Positions 7,801 through 12,616 of a stretch of 12,616 nt of DNA are shown one piece after another. A program made the position numbers and the translations under genes. The stretch's first letter is position 1. Every line of letters begins with the position of its first letter. Origin of the DNA: an uncultured Saprospiraceae bacterium (GTDB lineage Bacteria; Bacteroidota; Bacteroidia; Chitinophagales; Saprospiraceae); assembly GCA_938033975.1 (NCBI GenBank), contig CALHKJ010000173.1, positions 1-12,616 of the forward strand. The letters are read 5' to 3'. Below the pieces are notes generated by a model. That model searched no databases, was not told where the DNA came from, and saw only the letters and a program-made list of their open reading frames with translations.

Positions 7801-8465
7801 ACGATGGCGTAACTTGGTTTAGACCTGACAATGATTATATCCAAGGAGGGCCAAATCAAGAAATTGTTTACAGCACCTTTGCCATTGCTGCCCTTCCTGG
7901 CTTTTCAGGATATCAAGAAGAATGGATACCAGCATATATCGATCTTAGCGATTATGTAGGCCAAACGATATGGGTAAGATGGAATTTTGGAGCAGATGAT
8001 ACAGAACTACTGCAAACTACTCCAAATATTGATGGAACAAATGTCTTAGAGGATGTAGGTTGGTTTATTGATGATTTAGAATTACTCGATCTTAAAAAGT
8101 ATGAAACCAATGCCTGTGTAACTTCAAATGAAACTGGAGATGTTTGCACAGAAACATTTACTACAATTGTAGATGCAAGCCTACCTTCCAAGGTTCAAGA
8201 TTTATCAAAAGAAGGATACACTATGATCTTGGCACCAAACCCAGCAGATGATCGTGTAGAAATTCAGATTGGAAGCTTAGTAAATGAGCGTGCACAATTG
8301 GAATTAAAGACAGTGGATGGAAAGATTTTATCTAGACAGTCTGTAGATGTATCTGATCTTGGAACAAATGTTAATTTGGACTTAAGTGGAATAAGCTCAG
8401 GATTATATTTTGTTACTTTACAATCAGGAAACAAAGTCCTGACAAAGAAATTAATGATAAACTAA
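4833..8465 (+). CDS. Secreted M36 (fungalysin-type) zinc metalloprotease with T9SS sorting domain
   Basis: An extracellular protease of about 1210 aa from the ATG at 4833. This start gives a clean signal peptide (MKNF, hydrophobic core, GQSQA near residue 22); an ATG two codons earlier is also possible, while the GTG at 4749 would bury the signal. An FTP-type propeptide (about 23-100) and a PepSY-like region (to about 210) come first. The M36 catalytic domain starts near 310 and is interrupted by a PA domain (about 472-579, with KIALIDRGLCEF). The zinc site is HEFGH at 604-608, with Glu605 catalytic and Glu632 of GEGWSD as third ligand. Then come a DUF11-like beta domain (about 807-897), a MAM-like jelly-roll region (about 908-1086) and a C-terminal sorting domain from about 1129 (APNPADD to KKLMIN) that directs export by the type IX system. 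A strong terminator follows. Confidence 0.93.
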   Translation: MKNFTYLILLMFLLPILGQSQAELKKEIALQYVKETAEEKGLKAADIENMLVTDIVHHKHNGVYSVYLNQSFEGIPIDGATYNINILKDNKVIYNRNNYIADVKSKIKHTEATITPEQAINIIANNLYIALTKRSTEIKKVSDIHYVYEGVNLSKEDIDLKLMYVQDEKGDLILSWNTTTYTPTNSNSWYTHVNARNGEIISQRNNTLYCAMHNMDFSRPNEQAKHNIDEHKDCADHNHVTPQLTTTDSEEEVSAVSGSYKVYALPTESPIHGPQVLVENPHYPEASPNGWHTINNTTVTFTRGNNVHAFADPDGNQSSDGTEPDGGQSLIFDFDHLVDQEANLNYDPAVVNLFYMNNIAHDLLQLYGFDEANGNFQFENFTGEGIGGDEIIAIAAAPDLTTGDEIQNNAYWIPTTDGNSSTMGMGIWETRTSIFQLSSPEQIAGPYGVSGAQDDWGFNWNFDEIDLVDVEIALARDASIQSPTQCCGDIVNADEVNGKIALIDRGLCEFGTKAFNAQNAGAVGVIICNLEGVNGGSGEELIGIAPGADGGNVDIPTVFSSKSTCDLIKAAIGSGNSVTGIMSTMIEQGPETFNSSFDNGVILHEFGHGFNGRVLGGPNNASGLLNNEQMGEGWSDFFSVAFTVKEGDTGATPRGVGTFLLGQNPQGRGIRAFPYSTDMNLSPYTYDDIIGTNEAHAIGEIWTAVLWDVYWYFIDTYGYDPDWTNQDSGNGRGLRIIMDGVAFVGASPGFVDARDAILEADEVNFDGAHNCDLWNIFARRGLGFFADQGNANNSNDGIEDFEPRPTCIEELKIRRSTADLVFPGDEMQVTMDVWNHTLITQSNVVVTDFLADGLSYVAGSSTGPEPTIDGNTLSFAFGDMPSLEERRITFMVSTDIDNMSESLLYDPVDSDVGNEWDIDFVEGFDIFQTTSAESNSPSFSWTVNSPDTESKQELFYRGLFVEGANPALRFYTKYNTVLSIDGGYVDISSDDGVTWFRPDNDYIQGGPNQEIVYSTFAIAALPGFSGYQEEWIPAYIDLSDYVGQTIWVRWNFGADDTELLQTTPNIDGTNVLEDVGWFIDDLELLDLKKYETNACVTSNETGDVCTETFTTIVDASLPSKVQDLSKEGYTMILAPNPADDRVEIQIGSLVNERAQLELKTVDGKILSRQSVDVSDLGTNVNLDLSGISSGLYFVTLQSGNKVLTKKLMIN

Positions 8466-8491
8466 GATACTATTAGGGCGATTATTGCATG

Positions 8492-8529
8492 CAGGAGTCA
8501 ACATTCATTTGTTGCTCCTGTTTTTTTTT
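8492..8529 (+). terminator. Rho-independent terminator after the protease gene
   Basis: CAGGAG (8492-8497) pairs with CTCCTG (8515-8520), and inside it CAACA pairs with TGTTG, with one bulged T and a six-nt loop. A run of nine T follows at once (8521-8529). It begins 27 nt after the stop codon and should end the protease transcript. Confidence 0.9.
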
Positions 8530-8570
8530 GGATAGATGTCATATCTGACTTCAGATGTCAGAGTTTTCGT

Positions 8571-8652
8571 AAAGCCAAAGGGTCGGGAGACTTTTGGGTA
8601 TGTATTTTCATTGAAAGCTAAACGGCGAAAGGTCTCTCGACCTCTTCGCTTA
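8571..8652. repeat. Long imperfect hairpin in the gap between protease and response regulator
   Basis: The left arm at 8571-8591 and right arm at 8632-8652 pair at about 17 of 21 positions; the inner 11 bp (GGTCGGGAGAC with GTCTCTCGACC) have one mismatch that is a G-U pair in RNA. About 40 nt lie between the arms. A smaller hairpin, TCTGAC with GTCAGA, lies just upstream (around 8545-8563). No open frame or tRNA fits, and no T-run follows directly. It could be a structured RNA, a second terminator-like element or a remnant palindromic repeat. Confidence 0.6.
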
Positions 8653-8673
8653 AAAGAACTAATACAATTTTTT

Positions 8674-8712
8674 AAGTTTAGCACTAAATCTTATTTAATT
8701 TGAGCTAAACTT
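8674..8712. promoter_or_regulatory. 9-bp inverted repeat AAGTTTAGC / GCTAAACTT upstream of response regulator
   Basis: AAGTTTAGC at 8674-8682 and its exact reverse complement GCTAAACTT at 8704-8712 are separated by 21 bp. A third GCTAAAC lies at 8617-8623. The first arm overlaps TAAGTTTA (8673-8680), a 7/8 match to the Bacteroidota -7 box, about 80 bp before the response regulator start. It may be an operator; no regulator can be named. Confidence 0.35.
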
Positions 8713-8762
8713 TATAATTTACCGCTTTAATAAAGTTCAATAATAAGCCCTTCTCATTCCAA

Positions 8763-9146
8763 ATGAATATACATTTCCTTGATGATGACCACTCTACCAA
8801 TAGATATCACGAAATCACCCTTACAGATATTGCCGAAGAAAAAAACTGCAAACTTCAGTTTAATGATCATCCGCTAAGCTTATTGGAAAAATACGAAAGT
8901 GATGGTGGCTTACCAGATTTGCTATTTCTAGATATAAATATGCCTATGATTGATGGCTGGGGATTTTTAGAATCTTTTAATGAAAAATTCAAAGAAGCGA
9001 AAACTACTTTTGTAGTTTTAACTACGGCCAATAATCCAAACATCTTTGAAAAAGCAAAGACTTACCATAACATTAAAAGTGTTGCAATCAAACCATTGAG
9101 CCCTGAAAGTCTTCAAGACTTAGTGAAAGAATTATCTTCTCAATAG
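8763..9146 (+). CDS. Single-domain response regulator (CheY-like receiver)
   Basis: A 127-aa protein that is only a receiver domain, so its output is through protein contacts or phosphotransfer, not DNA binding. The key residues are present: the acidic cluster Asp7-Asp8-Asp9 in the first loop, the phosphoacceptor Asp57 in LFLDINMPMIDGWGFL, the Thr at 87/88 in VVLTTAN, and Lys110-Pro111 in AIKPLSPESL. The length is normal for a stand-alone receiver. The gene ends 45 bp from the end of a convergent sensor kinase gene that lacks a receiver of its own, so it may be the phosphorylation partner; this is inference from proximity. Its upstream region holds a repeated GCTAAAC motif and a weak -7 box but no obvious Shine-Dalgarno sequence. 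Confidence 0.93.
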   Translation: MNIHFLDDDHSTNRYHEITLTDIAEEKNCKLQFNDHPLSLLEKYESDGGLPDLLFLDINMPMIDGWGFLESFNEKFKEAKTTFVVLTTANNPNIFEKAKTYHNIKSVAIKPLSPESLQDLVKELSSQ

Positions 9147-9191
9147 AAAGTATTTTCAGAAGTAAGAGCTTAAAGCTCAACAGAAAATTCA

Positions 9192-11543
9192 TTAATCTCC
9201 ATGCATCTCAAGTTGAGGAAATTCTTTTTCTTGTTTCTGTTCGTTTTCTTCAATCATTTCACGTGGAAAACTTACCATAAAAATTGAACCTTTAGATGGT
9301 TTACTCTCAAGTGAAATTTCACCTGAGAAATCGGAAACGATTTTTTTACAAGTAGCTAAGCCAAGGCCAGAACCTTCATATATCCTTTGTGTATGAAGTC
9401 GACTAAACATCACAAATATTTTATCAAAATATTCTTTCTCAACACCAATTCCATTATCCTCAATATAAACTCTCACCTCGGTTGCAGAATGCTCTGAATA
9501 AACTTTGATAGTAGGCACTTCAGATTTATTGTATTTCAACCCATTTTCGATCAAGTTTTTAAAAAGCAATAATAGCTTGGTGTAATTCCATTTGATGACA
9601 GGTAGAGAGTTTTCATCAAATAGAATTGTTGCATTATTATGTTTGCTGAGCAGTAATCCAGAGATTTCATTCAGCAAATTTGCTATGTTGATATTTTCTG
9701 TCTTTCCACCTAGATCAGAGAGTTTTGAATAACCTAGTACATCCTCAATAAGACTCATCATCCGAGTCCCGCCACTTTCAATATGCTCAATGCATTCTCT
9801 AATTATTGGTTTGGAAGAATCATCAAGCTTTTTAGAAAGTAGTTTGGTAAACTGCACAATGTTTAACAATGGAGTTTTCAAATCATGTGAAACAATGTAT
9901 GCAAACCGTTCTAACTCTTCATTTGATTGAGTAAGGTTTGAATTGGTAGCTTTTAGAATATCACTCTGAGTATTTATCTCAGCATTTTGTTTCTTTATTC
10001 TTTTCAGCATTCGGAATAGAAGGAGTATCAAGAGTGTACCTATTAATAATGCAAATTGCAATATTGAGTTTGCAATTCTCTGTGATCTCAGCTGTTCATC
10101 TTTCAGTTGTTGTTGATAGCTATTTTCTTTTTCACGAAGACTTAATTTTCCAAACACCTCTAATTTATTGACAGCAACATCCTTATTTAAGGAGAATTCC
10201 AGTTTTTCTTTTTCTTCTAGATAAGCTATTGATTTCTCAAAATTCTTCTTGTCTTTTTGAGCCAGGTAAAGACATTCACAAGCTTGGGCATGTGATTTTC
10301 CATAATTATACTTTACAGCAAAATCATATGCTTCATTACAATATGTGATAGCTTTTTCAACATCTTTGTCTAGGTAGTACTTACCAAGTGCTAATAATGA
10401 ATTTGTTCTATCAATAGAACCACCCGTTTTTTCGGATTCTTCAAAAGATCTTTCATATAAACTTACTGCTGTTTGCTCATCACCAGCTAACTCTTGAATT
10501 TGTCCTTTTAGTAAATATGATCGAGACAAACATCTTTGTGTTCTGTCACCTTCTTTTACAAAATGCGAAATATTAAAATCACAAATTGAGTCAGCTAAAT
10601 TGTATTTTTCTAATTGAACATAAGCTTCCGCAAGATTATTATTACATATACCATATCTCCATTCATCCATACTTAATGAATCAAGTGCTAAAGTTAGATG
10701 CGGAATGGATATTTCTGGCAAACCTAACGAGATATAAGCATTACCGATGCATAAATTTACAAAGTAGTGGTTTTCATCAAGTTCAAGTCCTTTGATATAA
10801 AACTCAACTGCATTTTGCATATCGAATTCCCAAAGTCTAACACCAAGATCACAATAATAATAGGCAGCTGCATGTGCATCTCCTTCTTTCAAGAAATAAT
10901 ATTCACTAGAGTCCATTTGCATTTTGACTCCATCTACATTTTTTGCCTTTATATCAAGGATTGCTTTTCTGGCAAATACTCTTCCCAGTAAATAATTTTT
11001 GTCCTTACCTCTAGAAAAATCACTATCCAATCCAATGGAATAACCTTTGTCAATGTTTCTTCCCGTTTCTATTGATTTATTAAAGTATAAATCCGATTGG
11101 ACATAGTCCTTGGATCTATACATGTGCCACTCAGCAAGCTCAAGATAAATTTTGTATTGCAAAAGAAAGTCATCTTGACTTATTGCATACTCAAGCCCCT
11201 CCTCAAAGTATTCTTTAGCAGAATCTCTGTCTACATGATAGTAGGTGATTTCTCCAATTACTAATAGAATCCTTCCAGTGAGTTCATCGTAGGAGTTTAA
11301 TTTACATATATCATAAGCTTCTTTTGCGAGATCCAAAGAATGCTTCCAATCCTTTTTTTGTAGCGAATAACTCTCATTGAATAACTGAGAAGCTTTCTCA
11401 TAACTAATTTGGATTTGTTCGGATTCGAATTTTGCCTTTGATTTATTGGATTCTTGAGCAGAAAGGCTTGCAGTAAAGCATATTAAAAGCGATACAACTG
11501 GAATAAATATAAAATTTAGAGATTTGGTAAAATACTCTAGCAT
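9192..11543 (-). CDS. TPR-containing transmembrane sensor histidine kinase
   Basis: A 783-aa membrane kinase. A signal sequence (about 1-29, ending SLSAQ) leads to a large periplasmic sensor of TPR-like helical repeats (about 45-450), then a coiled coil (about 455-490), one membrane helix (about 492-511), a second coiled coil, and the kinase core. The HisKA segment FAYIVSHDLKTPLLNI has the phospho-accepting His553. The ATPase domain shows the N box NLIENGLKYN (663-672), G1 DNGIG (696-700), the FSRLH segment (713-717) and G2 GSGLGLA (724-730). The SHDLK and FSRLH wording fits the phytochrome-like HisKA group common in Bacteroidota. There is no fused receiver or DNA-binding domain. The adjacent convergent single-domain regulator is the obvious candidate partner. 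The ligand or stimulus read by the TPR region is unknown. Confidence 0.93.
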   Translation of the reverse strand: MLEYFTKSLNFIFIPVVSLLICFTASLSAQESNKSKAKFESEQIQISYEKASQLFNESYSLQKKDWKHSLDLAKEAYDICKLNSYDELTGRILLVIGEITYYHVDRDSAKEYFEEGLEYAISQDDFLLQYKIYLELAEWHMYRSKDYVQSDLYFNKSIETGRNIDKGYSIGLDSDFSRGKDKNYLLGRVFARKAILDIKAKNVDGVKMQMDSSEYYFLKEGDAHAAAYYYCDLGVRLWEFDMQNAVEFYIKGLELDENHYFVNLCIGNAYISLGLPEISIPHLTLALDSLSMDEWRYGICNNNLAEAYVQLEKYNLADSICDFNISHFVKEGDRTQRCLSRSYLLKGQIQELAGDEQTAVSLYERSFEESEKTGGSIDRTNSLLALGKYYLDKDVEKAITYCNEAYDFAVKYNYGKSHAQACECLYLAQKDKKNFEKSIAYLEEKEKLEFSLNKDVAVNKLEVFGKLSLREKENSYQQQLKDEQLRSQRIANSILQFALLIGTLLILLLFRMLKRIKKQNAEINTQSDILKATNSNLTQSNEELERFAYIVSHDLKTPLLNIVQFTKLLSKKLDDSSKPIIRECIEHIESGGTRMMSLIEDVLGYSKLSDLGGKTENINIANLLNEISGLLLSKHNNATILFDENSLPVIKWNYTKLLLLFKNLIENGLKYNKSEVPTIKVYSEHSATEVRVYIEDNGIGVEKEYFDKIFVMFSRLHTQRIYEGSGLGLATCKKIVSDFSGEISLESKPSKGSIFMVSFPREMIEENEQKQEKEFPQLEMHGD

Positions 11544-11580
11544 TATTCATTAAAATTTAGAATCTCATAGAAAACAACTA

Positions 11581-11588
11581 CAAAAATA
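11581..11588 (-). promoter_or_regulatory. Putative -7 box for the sensor kinase gene
   Basis: On the minus strand this reads TATTTTTG, an exact TAnnTTTG match, 38 bp upstream of the kinase ATG. No TTG is found 19-21 bp further upstream, so the promoter is plausible but unproven. Confidence 0.4.
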
Positions 11589-11596
11589 AGCTCAAT

Positions 11597-11936
11597 TAGG
11601 ATATAAGTCCTACGACAAAAGCTATACATGCCGATCTCCGAGTTATAGCGTTACAATCCAAATAATATGCTAGGAGTGAAAGTCCATGAAAAGACCTGAG
11701 ACATTAGACAATTAGCATACAAAAAATTGACAAAATGCTCCAAAGACTTTACTTTAAGCTATTCAAGGTTTGAAGCCAATACTTTTTAATCACGTAGCTA
11801 CTATCATTTGCGGAAGCGACCAAAACCTGAGGTTGTTCAATACAATATTGAATCTGACGAAGGATTTAAATATTTAAACAGTCTAAGCTTATATGAGCCG
11901 TATAATCTAGTTTAGAACCAGAGGATTTTATAAGCT
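11597..11936. other. Inverted-repeat-rich non-coding region, possible structured RNA or decayed group II intron
   Basis: No convincing gene lies in this stretch. Visible inverted repeats are TAGGA/TCCTA (11597-11612); TATGCTA/TAGCATA (11666-11672 with 11713-11719), enclosing GGA-gtgaaag-TCC (11673-11685); AACCT-g-AGGTT (11824-11834); TTCAATA-caa-TATTGAA (11836-11852); the 14-bp palindrome TTTAAATATTTAAA (11865-11878); and AGCTTATA/TATAAGCT (11886-11893 with 11929-11936). The GGAGTGAAAGTCC hairpin and the string TATGAGCCGTAT (11892-11903) recall, from memory, the 5' domain and the start of domain V of bacterial group II introns. The other half of domain V and an intron-encoded reverse transcriptase are not found, so it is at best a remnant. 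Confidence 0.3.
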
Positions 11937-11966
11937 CACAGATTCAGTCGAAAAATAATTTTACTA

Positions 11967-11999
11967 TTTGTTTACCCAGAGATTGGGGTAATAATTTTT
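11967..11999 (+). promoter_or_regulatory. Promoter with inverted repeat in its spacer, upstream of the YHYH-like lipoprotein
   Basis: TTTG at 11967-11970 and TAATTTTT at 11992-11999 (7/8 match to TAnnTTTG) are 21 bp apart, within the Bacteroidota -33/-7 spacing. Between them, TTACCC (11972-11977) and GGGTAA (11986-11991) form a perfect inverted repeat with an 8-bp spacer, placed where a repressor would block RNA polymerase. The ATG follows about 25 bp after the -7 box. Confidence 0.5.
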
Positions 12000-12023
12000 A
12001 AAAAAAAATTCAAAATCTCGATA

Positions 12024-12616
12024 ATGCAAAAGATGTTTATAATCAGTCTATTAAGCCTCATGTTAATTGGCTGTGGAAGTCCAAAAAAAACTGATGGAAA
12101 AACTGGAGAAAATCCAGAAGTTGTAAAAGAAGTAGTGCTTAATTACTTTAATGCCGCAAATCCAAACAACAAAGTAACAAAAATACCATGCACACTTTCA
12201 GATGGCACAGAAACTGAATGTTATCAAATTGTGACAAATAGTACCCCAAGCGATCACTCGATGGGACCTTGGTGTCCAACAAATATTACTGATGACAAAA
12301 GTTTGGGTGGTATCTGGCTTGAAGGCGGAAAGGTATACGATGTAGATGGTGAATTTATCAAGAACATGGCAAAGTTGTACAAAGACGATACCTGGAAAAT
12401 GTATGATGCAAATGGAAAAGTGTATATAACCAACACACAAGAAGATTGTGAAAATGCAGCCAACCCTAATGTAGGTGATGAGTATAGAAACTATTGTGTT
12501 GAGTGCCTACCCTCTTATATAACTTCAGTTACGCAAACATTTAAGATTCCAATTAAACCAGTTATGCTTGCTGAGGCAGTTCCTTTTATGGGTGCAGGTG
12601 GACCTCCTAGAGGACC
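12024..12616 (+). CDS. Cysteine-rich YHYH-family-like lipoprotein (3' partial)
   Basis: The open frame starts at the ATG at 12024 and runs to the window edge without a stop (197 full codons seen). A short hydrophobic leader ends in the lipobox LIGC, making Cys17 the likely lipidated residue, so the protein should sit in a membrane facing the periplasm or outside. A Lys/Thr/Glu linker follows. The segments HSMGPWCPTNITDDKSLGGIW (spanning about 78-98), then DGEFIKNMAKLYKDDTW, and the later NYCVEC and FKIPIKPV resemble the YHYH domain proteins of Bacteroidota, whose function is unknown; this match is from memory. Besides Cys17, six cysteines are visible (56, 66, 84, 142, 158, 161), consistent with disulfides in an exported protein. 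The rest of the domain lies beyond the window. Confidence 0.72.
   Translation, partial: MQKMFIISLLSLMLIGCGSPKKTDGKTGENPEVVKEVVLNYFNAANPNNKVTKIPCTLSDGTETECYQIVTNSTPSDHSMGPWCPTNITDDKSLGGIWLEGGKVYDVDGEFIKNMAKLYKDDTWKMYDANGKVYITNTQEDCENAANPNVGDEYRNYCVECLPSYITSVTQTFKIPIKPVMLAEAVPFMGAGGPPRG

Noticed and set aside
8571..8652. tRNA gene
   Set aside because: The length is similar, but there is no cloverleaf, no TTC-type T-loop and no acceptor/anticodon arrangement, only one long stem.
9166..9178. GAGCTT-A-AAGCTC palindrome as a bidirectional terminator between the convergent genes
   Set aside because: The loop would be too small and there is no T-run on either side. It may be a chance palindrome.

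Overview
The window looks like a chromosomal segment of a member of the Bacteroidota, probably a marine or environmental lineage near the Flavobacteriia or Saprospiria. The evidence is a secreted protease with a Por/type IX (T9SS) C-terminal sorting domain, Bacteroidota-type promoter boxes (TAnnTTTG, sometimes with an upstream TTG/TTTG), poor Shine-Dalgarno sequences, AT-rich coding DNA and a TPR-fused sensor kinase of a style common in this phylum. Family assignments come from motifs read by eye; no database search was run.

Layout. (1) 1-1862, plus strand: the 3' part of a DMT/EamA transporter overlaps a membrane-anchored alpha/beta hydrolase by 32 bp. (2) 1863-2324: a non-coding stretch between convergent genes, filled by an imperfect tandem duplication of about 191 bp rich in inverted repeats. 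(3) 2325-4720, minus strand: a likely operon of RlmB-type 23S rRNA 2'-O-methyltransferase, a TraB/GumN-family lipoprotein and a gamma-carbonic-anhydrase-like protein. (4) 4721-4832: a divergent promoter region with a perfect 8-bp-arm inverted repeat that overlaps the putative rlmB -7 box. (5) 4833-8465, plus strand: a secreted M36 (fungalysin-type) metalloprotease of about 1210 aa, followed by a clear rho-independent terminator. (6) 8530-8762: a non-coding stretch with a long imperfect hairpin and a repeated GCTAAAC motif. (7) 8763-11543: a single-domain CheY-like response regulator (plus) convergent with a 783-aa TPR sensor histidine kinase (minus), plausibly partners. (8) 11544-12023: a 480-bp non-coding region dense in inverted repeats, with two short strings resembling group II intron RNA, ending in a promoter/operator-like arrangement. 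(9) 12024-end, plus: the start of a cysteine-rich lipoprotein resembling the YHYH family, cut by the window edge.

The proteins belong to known families and no new multi-gene defence, secretion or mobile system is apparent. The material least explained by known families is non-coding: the tandem repeat at 1871-2255, the hairpin at 8571-8652, the structured region at 11597-11936 and the three operator-like inverted repeats next to promoters.
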